Part shown: in pieces, positions 8,955-20,089 of the stretch
Numbering within the stretch: the first letter of the stretch is position 1
How the letters are laid out: each line of letters begins with the position of its first letter
Assembly (NCBI RefSeq): GCF_964204645.1
Contig: NC_134027.1
Coordinates: 12,202,485 to 12,266,484 of the forward strand
Origin: Tubulanus polymorphus
Taxonomy: Eukaryota > Nemertea > Palaeonemertea > Tubulaniformes > Tubulanidae
Direction of reading: 5' to 3'
DNA: 64,000 nt
Notes under the pieces: generated by a model
Told to the model about the DNA's origin: nothing
The model's input: only the letters and a program-made list of their open reading frames with translations
Database searches by the model: none
Made by a program: the position numbers and the translations under genes

Positions 8955-9787
8955 CAGGGGCGGATACAGGGGGTCGCACCTGCGGCACGTGCGACCCCTT
9001 GAATTTGTCAAGTGCCCTTTTCAAAAAGATTCTCATGAAAAAACCGTCCGGCCAGCGCCCACAAAATCCGACGTCCGGACCTATGAAATGAATTAGAATT
9101 TGAATTATTGCCGTAAAGGGCACGTTATATATTGCAAAAATGGCACGTTTTATTGAATGAATTGCCAAAAAGGGTACACTATATTGAATCAATTGCCAAA
9201 AGGCACGTTATATTGCCAAAAAAGGCATGTTATATTGTCAAGAAGGGCACGTTATATTGCGAAAAAGGGCACGTTAATTTGCCAAAAATTCAGAAAAGGG
9301 CTCCAAAAATAGTTTGAAAAATCCTGTTATGGACAGAATTAATCTCCAAAATGGGGGCGCATTCAATCATATTACCGTACTGAGGTGCTCTGACAGGGCA
9401 CGACTCAATGACTACCGGCACGTTCAAATTGCCAAATCCTAAAGGCACATTGTATTGCCAAAAGGGCACGTTCATCAAAAATTCAGAAAAGGGCTAAAAA
9501 AGTCGGCTCAAAAATATGACTAAATAACTATCACATTCTAAAATGGGCACATTCAAATTGCAGTAAATACTAGAAGTGGTTCGTTATTGCCTAAAATTCA
9601 GAAAAGGGTATTTTTGCTATTTTGATGCCTCAGATGCTCTGATAGCTGGGCTTCAAATTTTAAACTGATTCTAAACCCCTTGGTGGCTTCGACCTTCGGT
9701 GCTCGCCTCCACGTAGTAATACAAATCCGGACAGGTGCCCTCTTGAATGAGTGCTACCCCTTGAATTTGGGCCAAGATCCGCCCCTG
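8955..9787. mobile_element. Non-autonomous hAT-like element
   Basis: The ends share an 11-bp inverted repeat CAGGGGCGGAT, a terminus common in hAT transposons, and the unit is bracketed by CTACA on both sides (8950-8954 and 9788-9792). A hAT element would normally give an 8-bp duplication, so the 5-bp match is only partly supportive. CCCCTTGAATTTG occurs as a direct repeat just inside both ends. No transposase is encoded; the interior is a degenerate minisatellite. Confidence 0.55.
9110..9300 (+). repeat. Degenerate ~22-24-bp minisatellite inside the hAT-like element
   Basis: Units of the form GGCACGTTATATTGCCAAAAA repeat imperfectly across 9110-9300 and reappear at about 9417-9560. The short open frames in this stretch are by-products of the repeat. 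Confidence 0.65.
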
Positions 9788-12179
9788 CTACAAACCTTGA
9801 AATTTACTGACAATTTGTTTGTGACGAAAAGTGGATTTGAGCTTGATCATATAATGTAAACCAAGTTCTGCAAATACTTGTGGAGAGAACACAAATAGTG
9901 TTTGACTCTAACGAGCAGTGACTGCTTACTTTGTTCAATACATCAACTCATCGGAATTAGGTGAGTTCTTGATAGAACAATTTAAGTTCCTTGGTGATGT
10001 GATAATATCAAAATGTCTCATGAATACAAAACAAATGCCTGGCTAAATCAATTGATATTATTTAGTACACGTGGTTAAGTTCGGTTTTAAAGCATATCAG
10101 AAGTATATCAGAAAACCTGGTATAAGTACATATACACGTGTGCCATATGCCATCGGGCACGATTAGTTCACGCAACTGCCAACAGGGACCGATAAAAGCA
10201 CCAAACGAGGTACATCAGTACTTTTTATGTGGTAGCCCTTTTGGATCCACATATCCAGGATATGCATTGACCCCTAGGTTGCACTCCTTCAAAATAGCCG
10301 GATGTTATAAACTGACTAGAACCATTTCGATGAAATCACTGTACGCTTCCCAGTGCGACATTTAAACCAACAGGGCAGAAACCCGTTATCGCTGTTTTGC
10401 AGTTATATTTATTATTATTATATCTTTTTCACTTTCCAGCCAAAATCTTTTCATAAAATCTAACTCCTCTCAGATTCGACCACTAACAGCTTATAAACAT
10501 AATTTCTAATTCTGAGAGAAATATAATGCAGCGCCTGGCCATTTCGAATTTGCGTATAGTAATGTATTTTTAATTAATTCCGCGTGATTACCGGGTCCAA
10601 ACAAGGTCGTCAACCATTGATTAAAGTACATCCCGAAAAGCCTACAACAGTAAATCACGGATTCGGACTTACATGAGTCCGGATGCGTCATTTCCCGCGA
10701 ACAATGTCTTATTAATGAAACAACATGCGCTCTCTCGGATCGATGACAACGACATCAGAGTTTATGTAATTCAAGGTGAGAATCCGTTTACCAGGGAATG
10801 TCTTGCATGATTTCTTTATAATAGTAGTACATATGGTAGCAAATGAGTAGTCCGTGAAGTAATGATCGTTGTTGGCTAGCTACTTTACCTAGCTTTTTTG
10901 TGGGATACGCCAAAGACCGATAGATTTAGGCCCTTAATCTAGTAAATAGAGCCAGTGGAAAGCCTAAGTAGTTAGTAAGGGGCAGATTAACACGTCTTAT
11001 GTGTACAACTTTTTATTCCCGCTATTATTCGTGGAATGAACTGGTCACTACGGTCTTCAATTCCTTTGCGGATTCTTGCAGCTGGTGGAAATAAATTTAA
11101 ACCACAGTGTGCAAGTGTACGTTTCTAATCAAGCTTTTTCGTCATCGTCGTAACTTAAGCGCAACTGTCTCAGATGCTTAAGTACTTACCTTTTGTTTAA
11201 TTCTTTTTTCAATTGCCATGTTAACAATACCGTATTTGGATTAGCAATCACTCGTGCTATTAATGTACATATGTAGAATTGGATTCATTGCTTAATATTA
11301 TGGGATGATAATTCATGGGCGTAAGTAATTATTACATTTGTTTGCTTAATTACAGGTGGAAACAGTTCAGATGGCATGAAAACCGACTGTGGCTGACTAA
11401 TTGGCGCGGGTAGATAAAGCGTTGAGGTTTCAAATGGTGTCGCTAAAAGGCTTGTATCGCTCTTGTATCATCACAAGCAAGATGACCTTCCAAATCAAAT
11501 GTAAATTAAGAAAGAGACCAACAAAATCAATTGATCACCAAAAATAAATTAATTGTTTATCACAATACTTCAATTTCAAAATAAGGATAGGACAAAGGAG
11601 TGAACAATAAGTATGTTTGCCTTGCGTCTTAATTTTTCCCGAAAATAGTTCTTTTTCTGGCCACTACCTGCCTTGATGTGACACTTTACCAACTTCATGC
11701 AACTACCACCAGGGGACATTGAAAGCACCGTAAATTCTGTTAAGTTATTTTGACTAGACTTGGTACATCAGTACTTATACGTGGTAGCCCTTAAGGATCC
11801 ACATATCCAGCATATTGGTGACCCAGATTTCGCTTCTTGGAAATAGTCATGTTATAGACTGATGTGGTCAGTAGCCCTTTACAAGATGCCTGTATTGATG
11901 TATGGCTTAACTATGTTACTCATATGGTTCTCCAGTAGCGCCACCCATAAAATGGGGTATAACGCATTTTCAATCAATCTTATCGACTACTAAGCGTATA
12001 GATCGATTTCTATAAAAATTGATACACATGTACCTGGTTACTAAATACAATGAACCCCGCACATAATTAGTTCCTATTTCAACCACTAGGGAGCGTAAAT
12101 TTAAAAACTCATTTCAGCATCCGTTTTTCGCATGTGATGCGGACCGTTTATTATGTTAATCTCAAAACTTGGTATAAGT
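9788..12179. repeat. Host sequence with related degenerate repeats
   Basis: No gene is visible. Segments near 10121-10330, 11690-11912 and 12020-12179 are diverged copies of one repeat family marked by GGTATAAGTAC, AACTGCCA(C)CAGGG and GGTACATCAGTACTT. A further part of the same family continues at 18587-18760 beyond the BEL insertion. Confidence 0.5.
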
Positions 12180-12373
12180 TGTTTCGAAAGTTCGGTTACT
12201 AAGCCGCTCATCTGGTTTGTGTTTATATATTTACTGTGGATGACATCTTGTTTATGTTTATTCTCCATCTATGTGAAATAAAATCAGTCACTTCCAAGGT
12301 TTCGTAGTAACCAGACGTGTTGCTTCTTTCTCTCGGATCTGTCCCCTCTGGTCGAATCGAACCTTTCACGACA
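12180..12373 (+). repeat. BEL 5' LTR
   Basis: Starts TGTTTCGAAAG and ends TTTCACGACA. It contains the promoter and polyadenylation region of the element; AAATAAAATCAG in its middle is a possible poly(A) signal. Followed by the primer-binding site. Confidence 0.92.
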
Positions 12374-12374
12374 T

Positions 12375-12392
12375 TTTGGTGCCGTGACCAGG
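12375..12392 (+). promoter_or_regulatory. Predicted tRNA primer-binding site
   Basis: The sequence begins TGGTGCCGTGACC immediately after the LTR; TGG pairs with a tRNA 3' CCA. The tRNA species is not identified. The gag ATG follows at 12393. Confidence 0.6.
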
Positions 12393-15300
12393 ATGGGGTC
12401 AGAAGGAAGGCTAACGGCAATCAGAAGGGCCCAACGGGGCCAAATGACGAAGATTTTCGGAAAAACGGAAGAAAAACTAGCAGAGATTCTACTCGTCGAT
12501 GAAAGTTCAAGAACTCTGGAAACTGTTCAACCGTTCTCCACTTTAATCGACGCGCTGTTCACAAAATTCGAATATTTACGACAATTAGACCAACAATTAA
12601 TGGATGAAATCGCTGATGAAACCGAGTTAACTAACACTATAGTTGAATCAGATGATTATCTCACTGAGATACAAATCAAACTCGGTCGATTCAAACTGAA
12701 CTTGGATAATCTACTAGCGAAGATACCAAAACCACAATCGCTAAACGAATCTGTAAGTACCATCAATCGAAGCAGTACTACCTCAACCGGCAGTAAAAAA
12801 GTCAATCTACCAAAATTGGCTCTCCCAAATTTCGATGGTGACATTTTGAAATGGTCTACTTTCTACGATAATTTCATCTCAGCCGTCGATAGCGATCCGC
12901 ATTTGGACGATATCCAGAAGTTTCAATATTTGGTCGCACAACTCACTGACGAAGCAGCGCGTACCATAGAAGGTCTGCAAATAACTAGCGCTAACTACAA
13001 AGAAGCTCTGACGATCTTAGTAGAAAGATACGGTCAACCTCACAAGATCGTGAACGCGTACATCAGAGCTTTATTAGATTTGCAGCCACCGCAGGATCAC
13101 GAGAGTCTACGCGAATTTTACGATTCTTTGGAAACATATATTCGAGGATTGCGCGCGCTCGGGAAATCGGAAGATGCGTTCGGTGACATACTCGTTCCGG
13201 TAGTCTTCGATAAGCTACCGAGTCCCGTCAAAACACAAATTTCACGGGAGCACGGAGACCGCGCCTGGACACTTAAAGAACTACGCGACGCGATCCGAAA
13301 GGAAATACAAGCTACACAGGCAGGAGCGAGCTGCGTCAACTTCGATAATGAAAAATTATCCGCTCTTCATATAAGCACTAAAACGAGGAAAAATCCGGCC
13401 TCGAAAAACAACAGTTGCGCGTTCTGCAAGGGTCCACATACGGCGTTCTCATGCGATATAATCGTTAACCCAAAAAAGCGACAAGACATCATAAAGGCAA
13501 ATCGTAAGTGTTATAACTGTTTTGGCAATCACATGGTAACAGCTTGCCAATCGAAATATCGTTGTAAGGTTTGCAAAGGCAAACACCACACTGCTATTCA
13601 TATAGATCGAAATACTGATACGCATATTGAATCAAAAAATATTCATGTCAATATAGCTCCAACTTCAAGTCCTGTTCTCTTGAAATCGGCTATTGGTCAA
13701 ATAAATTATGGTTCGAATTCGACCACGGTAAATATCTTGTTTGACGAAGGAGCGCAGTGCTCATTCATCACTAAAAAGTCGGTAAATGAATTAGGTGTCC
13801 GATTGGACAAATTTGAAAAGCAAGATGTAAATATTTCCACCTTTGGTGACAATTTGCCTGGGGCACGTACTCTACGGAGTATAGATTTAAAACTTCGTAC
13901 GCGTAAAGGCGAAATTGGTTTACGTGCATTAGTTGTACCGGAAATATGTCCACCAATTCAGAACAATGTAAAACTTGCTGTGACAAATCACCCGTACCTT
14001 CGAAATTTACCATTAGCACCGTACGTCAACACCAGCAATTGTGAAATTAATCTATTAATCGGTGCTGATTATTACTGGTCGATCGTAGAGAATGAAGTGG
14101 TTAGAGGAGCTGGCCCGACAGCTGTCAGTTCCAAACTCGGGTTCCTTCTATCAGGACCCATCAATTTGAATGCGAATACATCGGTACTCCATACTACCTG
14201 TCTTTTGAATACTATACATTCAAACGATGAATTCTCAAAATTATCTAACTACTGGGATCTTGAAGTAATTGGCATCAAGGAAACGATTAAATCTGAAACA
14301 ATGAATTTTGAAACGTATCGAGACAATTACCTTAAACGCGATACCAGTGGTAAATATATAGCGAATTTACCTTGGAAAGAAGATTATCCACCGCTCCCTA
14401 CCAATTTTGATATTTGTACCGCTAGAACTAGATCTATGGTTAAACGCTTGTCTCCAGAACTGAGGCAGACATATAATGCGATAATAGCAGAGCAACTTTC
14501 ACGCGAATTTATTCAGATAGTAGAAAATGATGACAAGAGCCAGGGCCATTACATACCCCACCACTCGGTTAAAAAGGAATCAATCACAACACCGATTAGA
14601 ATTGTTTATGATTGTAGTTGTAAACAAAGGGATAATCCTAGTTTGAACGACTGTCTGGAAAGCGGTCCTTCATTAATAAATGATCTTGTGCAGATATTAA
14701 TCCGCTTTCGCACGAATAACGTCGCATTTACAAGTGATATTGAAAAGGCATTTTTAAATGTAAAACTCGGTGAAAACGATAGAAATTTCACAAAATTTCT
14801 ATGGCTATCAGATCCTACGGATCCCGATAGTCCCTTCAAGGTCTATCGTTTCAAATCAGTACTTTTCGGGTCCACTAGCTCACCATTCATCATAAATTCT
14901 GTAGTGAAAACGCATCTACAGTCCGAAAATACAGAAATATCAATCGATATGCAATCAAACATATACGTCGATAACGTTCTCAGTGGCTCTCATAACGCTA
15001 AAAAAGCAATTGAATATTTTGAAGAAGCCACGAATACTATGAGCAGGGGTGGATTTATTTTGAGATCATGGGCTACAAACGACCCAGAACTAAGATCGTT
15101 GATAAAACAACAGGCAATGGGTGAGAATAATGAAATCGTCAATGTCGTAGGGTTACAATGGGATACGATTAGTGATACTCTTCAGTTTTCAAAGGCCATA
15201 AAAGACCCAGCTATGTGCACTCAGTCTGTGGTATCTAAGCGGGAAGTTGTGAGCGTAACAGCGTCACTATTTGACCCCCTTGGTCTCCTCTCGCCTGTGC

Positions 15301-17720
15301 ATATTCAAGCTAAAATGTTTATCCAGAAATTGTGGCAATCTAAACAAACTTGGGATGAACCCTTATCTGATGAATTATCATCACTCTGGTTTGAAATACA
15401 TCAGCAGTTATACGCCTGTCAACATACAGCTATACAAAGACCATATTTTGGTCAACCGACTAGTGAATGTGAACTACACATTTTTGCTGATGCCAGTCCC
15501 AATGCTTATGGGGCTGTAGCTTATCTGAAAACTGACAAATCGACTTCAATCATCATGGCAAAATCACGGGTTAAACCATTAAAAGAGGTTACTATCCCTA
15601 GACTTGAATTATTGGCAGCACTGATCGCTGCACGGCTCGCGAAATTTATCCGTGATGCATTCGACAAGTCAAATTTAAGTTTAACAAAATGTGTTCTTTG
15701 GTCCGATAGTCAGATCACAATACATTGGATTCGGAGTGAGAAGAAATTACCCACATTCGTCGAAAACAGAGTCCGTGAAATTCGGTCTGTCAAATTTGAC
15801 ATAATCAATTATTGTCCTACAAAGGACAACCCTGCTGATCTCTTGACTCGGGGCATCAATACCCAAGACTTGGATAATAGTAGATTATGGTGGTTTGGAC
15901 CAACTTGGCTGCCTAATGGCGATTGGCCAATTGATCGATTGAATAATTCAACTGTACTATATTGTTCAGTAAATAATTCTGAATCGCACTCTCAACAGTG
16001 TGCAGAATTAGCTAGTACTAATTCTATCTCAGTTCTATCAACCACCGCAACTCCATCAGAACCGTCTGGAATACAAAAAGTAATAGATGTCGAGCAATTC
16101 AATTCGCTGCATAGATTACTTCGAGTCACAGCATGTGTACTACGCTTTATTTCTATTATGAAGAAGACATGTCAACCTAGACATAATCATATTACCGTGC
16201 CAGAAATACGTTTGGCTCGTACTACGTGGGTTCGCTCTTTGCAAGATGACGAATTTTCAAATGAAATTAAATGTATTCAGAAAGGGGGACGAGGTACCCA
16301 ATTGACTAAACAATTAAACCTATTCACTGATAAAGAGGGTTTAATTAGATGTGGCGGTCGTTTTCAAAACGCGAATCTTAACTACAACGCTAAGTACCCA
16401 ATATTATTGCCATCGAAGCACCCATACACAAAATTAGTAATTAGTGACGCCCATAAAATGGTTCTACACAGTGGGTTACAATCAACTTTGTGTTACATAC
16501 GTCAATCATATTGGATACCAAGAATTAGGCAAATAGTTAGCCCAATTATTAGAAAATGCTCAGTTTGCATTAGACATGATGGTAAATCATATCGTGCGCC
16601 AATCACGCCTCCGTTACCTGCCTGTAGACTAAAAGAAGCTCCACCCTTTACCATCACAGGCGTTGATTTCACTGGCCATTTATATTATCGCACGAAACAC
16701 TCAAAACAGAACAAGGCATACATATGTCTATTTACATGCGCCGTTTCCAGGGCAATACATCTGGAAATAGTCACTGATCTGACGCCTGCTTCCTTTATGA
16801 GAGCATTTCGCAGATTTGCCAGCAGGAGGTCGTTGCCAAGTCAATTGATCTCTGATAATGGTTCAACATTTTTGTCTGCAGAAAACGATATCAAAGAAAT
16901 ATTCAAATCAACAAAAGTCAGAAACTTTCTGTCTAACAAACTTGTTACTTGGACATTTATACCGAAACGCGCGCCATGGTTTGGCGGATTTTATGAAAGA
17001 TTAGTCGGTATAACAAAAAACACTTTGAAAAAAGTAGTTGGTCGAGCGTGTATTACCTTGGACGAATTGTCGACTCTAATTACTGAAATAGAGGCTACAA
17101 TAAACGATCGTCCTCTAACGTACATGACAAATGATGACGATGAGATCATTCCCTTAACTCCATCACATTTAATTTGTGGGAGAATGATTACTCTGTTACC
17201 TCAACCGGTAGTTGAAGAAAACGAACTAATTGATCCGAATTTTAACTTACCGCCCATCGGTTTCTCCGACGCGAAGAAACGCATGAAATACTTAGACAGT
17301 CTTTTCCAAGATTACTGGATACGGTGGCGAAATGAATATTTGCCAACCTTAAGGGAAAACCACTGTCAGACGCTAAAGCGGGGTGGCATTACGGAAAATC
17401 ATGTCAAAATAGGCGATAGAGTGATCGTTCATGATGACTCAAAAAAGAGAATCTTTTGGCAACTCGCTATCATTGAAGGTCTGAACAAGGGCAACGACGG
17501 TCTTGTGAGATCCGCGGTAATTCGTACTAAAAGCGGGATTACGAATAGACCCCTTAAAAAATTATACCCCTTAGAAATCAATTCTGATAGTGGCGAGAAA
17601 ATGAATGATGAATCATCGCCTCTAATTAGTAATATTCAACCCCCAATGAAAATAAAACGAAATGCAGCATTGAACGCTAGAAATAAAATAAAAAACTGGT
17701 GTGACAAACTGGTTGACTAA
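12393..17720 (+). CDS. BEL/Pao gag-pol polyprotein
   Basis: The single frame encodes about 1,775 residues from the first real ATG at 12393; the frame is open three codons earlier, but only a GTG is there. Domains in order: DUF1759-type gag (about 140-300); CCHC-like knuckles (CAFCKGPH, CYNCFGNH, CKVCKGKHH, about 345-410); an aspartic-protease/DUF1758 region whose catalytic motif reads FDEGAQCSF; reverse transcriptase with DIEKAFLNV and YVDNVLSG; RNase H (FADASPNAYGAVAY); H2C2 integrase finger (HSGLQSTLCYIRQSYW, CSVCIRH); rve integrase with VDFTG, SDNGSTF and GFYERLVG; and a C-terminal DUF5641 domain. YVDN instead of YVDD is, from memory, usual in some invertebrate BEL lineages. No stops or frameshifts are present, so the element may be autonomous. 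Confidence 0.93.
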   Translation: MGSEGRLTAIRRAQRGQMTKIFGKTEEKLAEILLVDESSRTLETVQPFSTLIDALFTKFEYLRQLDQQLMDEIADETELTNTIVESDDYLTEIQIKLGRFKLNLDNLLAKIPKPQSLNESVSTINRSSTTSTGSKKVNLPKLALPNFDGDILKWSTFYDNFISAVDSDPHLDDIQKFQYLVAQLTDEAARTIEGLQITSANYKEALTILVERYGQPHKIVNAYIRALLDLQPPQDHESLREFYDSLETYIRGLRALGKSEDAFGDILVPVVFDKLPSPVKTQISREHGDRAWTLKELRDAIRKEIQATQAGASCVNFDNEKLSALHISTKTRKNPASKNNSCAFCKGPHTAFSCDIIVNPKKRQDIIKANRKCYNCFGNHMVTACQSKYRCKVCKGKHHTAIHIDRNTDTHIESKNIHVNIAPTSSPVLLKSAIGQINYGSNSTTVNILFDEGAQCSFITKKSVNELGVRLDKFEKQDVNISTFGDNLPGARTLRSIDLKLRTRKGEIGLRALVVPEICPPIQNNVKLAVTNHPYLRNLPLAPYVNTSNCEINLLIGADYYWSIVENEVVRGAGPTAVSSKLGFLLSGPINLNANTSVLHTTCLLNTIHSNDEFSKLSNYWDLEVIGIKETIKSETMNFETYRDNYLKRDTSGKYIANLPWKEDYPPLPTNFDICTARTRSMVKRLSPELRQTYNAIIAEQLSREFIQIVENDDKSQGHYIPHHSVKKESITTPIRIVYDCSCKQRDNPSLNDCLESGPSLINDLVQILIRFRTNNVAFTSDIEKAFLNVKLGENDRNFTKFLWLSDPTDPDSPFKVYRFKSVLFGSTSSPFIINSVVKTHLQSENTEISIDMQSNIYVDNVLSGSHNAKKAIEYFEEATNTMSRGGFILRSWATNDPELRSLIKQQAMGENNEIVNVVGLQWDTISDTLQFSKAIKDPAMCTQSVVSKREVVSVTASLFDPLGLLSPVHIQAKMFIQKLWQSKQTWDEPLSDELSSLWFEIHQQLYACQHTAIQRPYFGQPTSECELHIFADASPNAYGAVAYLKTDKSTSIIMAKSRVKPLKEVTIPRLELLAALIAARLAKFIRDAFDKSNLSLTKCVLWSDSQITIHWIRSEKKLPTFVENRVREIRSVKFDIINYCPTKDNPADLLTRGINTQDLDNSRLWWFGPTWLPNGDWPIDRLNNSTVLYCSVNNSESHSQQCAELASTNSISVLSTTATPSEPSGIQKVIDVEQFNSLHRLLRVTACVLRFISIMKKTCQPRHNHITVPEIRLARTTWVRSLQDDEFSNEIKCIQKGGRGTQLTKQLNLFTDKEGLIRCGGRFQNANLNYNAKYPILLPSKHPYTKLVISDAHKMVLHSGLQSTLCYIRQSYWIPRIRQIVSPIIRKCSVCIRHDGKSYRAPITPPLPACRLKEAPPFTITGVDFTGHLYYRTKHSKQNKAYICLFTCAVSRAIHLEIVTDLTPASFMRAFRRFASRRSLPSQLISDNGSTFLSAENDIKEIFKSTKVRNFLSNKLVTWTFIPKRAPWFGGFYERLVGITKNTLKKVVGRACITLDELSTLITEIEATINDRPLTYMTNDDDEIIPLTPSHLICGRMITLLPQPVVEENELIDPNFNLPPIGFSDAKKRMKYLDSLFQDYWIRWRNEYLPTLRENHCQTLKRGGITENHVKIGDRVIVHDDSKKRIFWQLAIIEGLNKGNDGLVRSAVIRTKSGITNRPLKKLYPLEINSDSGEKMNDESSPLISNIQPPMKIKRNAALNARNKIKNWCDKLVD

Positions 17721-18392
17721 TGCACAGGTTCAGCCTAATCAGAGTATAATTCAAACTTATGTTCATAATGTTTCTTAATATGAGTTAATTTCATTTTTGA
17801 AGATTTATAATGTTAAGAATATGTTCTTCTATGTTTTTCAATTATTAAAATGTGTAAATGACGATCACCATAGTATATATGTAAAATTTAATGTTAATTG
17901 AAATGTAAGTTGAATCTTAACAGTGAAAATCATGTATGTATACATTCAAGCACAAATTGTATTAATGTTAAAATACTATGTAATTTCCTTTCTATTATAT
18001 ACCTGAATATATATCGGAGTAAATGTTCTTTTTATTTCTGATATTCACATGTTTTTAATTTCAAGAATACGTCAATCAATATTGTAATCTGTTATCTCAT
18101 AATAATGCTATACAATATCCTAGTTATCATGTATACACCTATATTTTAGTTGAGACACAACGCAATGTCATAGTTTAACGTCAAAGCTTAATGTCAATGT
18201 TTAATGTCAAAGCAATCTCAGTTTTGTGTTAAATGAAGATTAAGAGTAATGCAAACTTGATGTATCGAAGATTTAGTGATTCTGATATGAAATTGGAAAT
18301 TGATTAATTTCTCATTTTTTACGTAGGCTTATTAACCTCATAGGTATTCCTAATTGATTATACATCCTATTTGTTCTTCCCGCCGCCGGGAG
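17721..18392 (+). other. BEL 3' untranslated region
   Basis: Non-coding AT-rich stretch between the gag-pol stop and the 3' LTR. The last bases before the LTR (CGCCGCCGGGAG) occupy the polypurine-tract position but are not a classical tract. Confidence 0.7.
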
Positions 18393-18586
18393 TGTTTCGA
18401 AAGTTCGGTTACTAAGCCGCTCATCTGGTTTGTGTTTATATATTTACTGTGGATGACATCTTGTTTATGTTTATTCTCCATCTATGTGAAATAAAATCAG
18501 TCACTTCCAAGGTTTCGTAGTAACCAGACGTGTTGCTTCTTTCTCTCGGATCTGTCCCCTCTGGTCGAATCGAACCTTTCACGACA
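18393..18586 (+). repeat. BEL 3' LTR
   Basis: Same length and, by eye, the same sequence as the 5' LTR at 12180-12373; followed by the TAAGT target duplication. Confidence 0.92.
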
Positions 18587-18760
18587 TAAGTACATAGACA
18601 TGTGTGTAATATGCCAACCTGCATGGTTAGTTCATACAACTGCCACCAGGGGACTGTGAAAACAACGATTCTCCTAGCTCCTTAACTGCGATAGAATCGT
18701 GGTTGCAACGTGTGGTTAGTAGTTCTTTACAAGATACTTGTATTGATGTATGGTTTAAGT
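18587..18760. repeat. Right part of the dispersed repeat split by the BEL insertion
   Basis: Joined across the TAAGT duplication, this flank and 12100-12179 resemble the repeat near 10070-10330. GTATTGATGTATGG is also shared with the copy near 11895. Confidence 0.55.
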
Positions 18761-18762
18761 AG

Positions 18763-18812
18763 CACCACCACCACCACCACCACCACCACCACCACCACCA
18801 CCACCACCACCA
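18763..18812. repeat. (CAC)n microsatellite
   Basis: About 16 uninterrupted CAC/ACC triplets. Confidence 0.95.
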
Positions 18813-19213
18813 AACATTCACCATATACGAACTCAACCTTCCTTTTTTCACATTTAAGCGACTGTGAAAGTTTCAGACGCGTACGTGGCGTTAAACGGAC
18901 GTAATCGTTTGACGTGACTCACGATTCACGGATTTCACGATAACAATAGGACGACGTGTACTACGTACCGTCGTCCTAAAAACCGTTAAGTTTGAAATTT
19001 GAATAAACAGTCGTAGTACATGTATTTGTATCATTTTGAGAGATGTGCGATGGGAATGGGAGTTCAATCCTCCCGGTGGTTCCCATTTCGGTGGATCATG
19101 GGAGCGTATTGATCCACAGCTAGATTTTCGTAGTAACTGAAAATGTTTCGTAGTATTTAGAAATGTTCTTAATGTTGTTTCCGTATGCGTGGGGGTTACG
19201 TTAAAGCCGTCAG
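18813..19213. other. Non-coding stretch, no gene seen
   Basis: Contains a short palindrome around GGACGACG...CGTCGTCC (18950-18978) and a T-arm-like GGGAGTTCAATCCTCCC (19059-19075) without the rest of a tRNA. Confidence 0.4.
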
Positions 19214-20089
19214 ACAAGAACGTACTAGTAAAGTCTGTTCACAACGAGTTGACGTGCGGCTTTTTCTCCACATCAAAGAGCAGCTACTGCTGTGAGCTGT
19301 CAGATAGCTGCTACACAAATGATCCATCACAGATGTGCTGACCCACTGCAGCCCAGCGTCCACCAAGAGTGCATAACTACACACACACATAACTTGCATC
19401 TCCAACCACTCGGTTCTTTAATATTACACAAGTCAGTTTAAAATGCAAATGATTTGGTTGACAAATTCATTATAAATACCAGCGATGATTCTTCGTCTGA
19501 ATCAGATTCAAACTATATAATATGGATGCATCCGAAAAAAAGTGTCTGGATAGATTGGAGTTCAATCTGTGCCATCTTATTATCTAGATATAATATAGTG
19601 CCACTTCTCTATGAGTGAAAACCACGAAAATATCAGTTGTCTAAATGCCTAGAGCTCTGTGAAAATATGTTACAAAAATATGTGACTTGACATGTGTTAA
19701 ATCCAGATATATCTTCTTTCCTTGAATATTCTGTGAAATGAGCAAAATCCTCGAAAATTCTCTCCTTTCTAACAACTGCAACTATTTTATCTGGATCACT
19801 GCCAGGCCTTGCCATCCATCAACTCTACGTCATCATTCAATAAGAGTGTATAAAACAACAAGATAAACTTAAATTCTCTATATTCCTAAGACTGCATGTC
19901 TTGAGAAATCTTGCTAGTTATTCACTCTTGCTGAATTTGTGTACAAAACCATAGCAACAAGCCACTTAACTGGCTCAGCATGCACCCCTGCAACACAGTT
20001 CACTACTGTAAACTGATACCCCTGTGGTCAAAAAGCCGCACGTCAACTCGTTGTGAATAGACTTTAGTAAGAATTACGAAAGTTCTTGT
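19214..20089. mobile_element. Non-autonomous element with ~55-bp terminal inverted repeats
   Basis: Arms 19214-19265 and about 20030-20089 are reverse complements with a few differences; the core CACAACGAGTTGACGTGCGG is almost unchanged. The interior encodes nothing recognisable. Superfamily unknown. Confidence 0.6.

Larger units (their letters stand above)
12180..18586 (+). mobile_element. Complete young BEL/Pao LTR retrotransposon
   Basis: The element has 194-bp LTRs at both ends (TG...CA termini), a primer-binding-type sequence directly after the 5' LTR (TGGTGCCGTGACC), a single gag-pol frame and a TAAGT target duplication (12175-12179 and 18587-18591). Reading the two LTRs base by base I found no difference. 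It is inserted in a copy of a dispersed host repeat. Identical LTRs and an intact frame indicate very recent insertion. Confidence 0.93.

Noticed and set aside
8745-9478. Short open frames in the hAT-like element
   Set aside because: Produced by minisatellite repeats and TIR sequence; no domain.
19059-19075. T-arm-like GGGAGTTCAATCCTCCC suggesting a tRNA
   Set aside because: No acceptor, D or anticodon arms fit around it; at most a tRNA-derived fragment.
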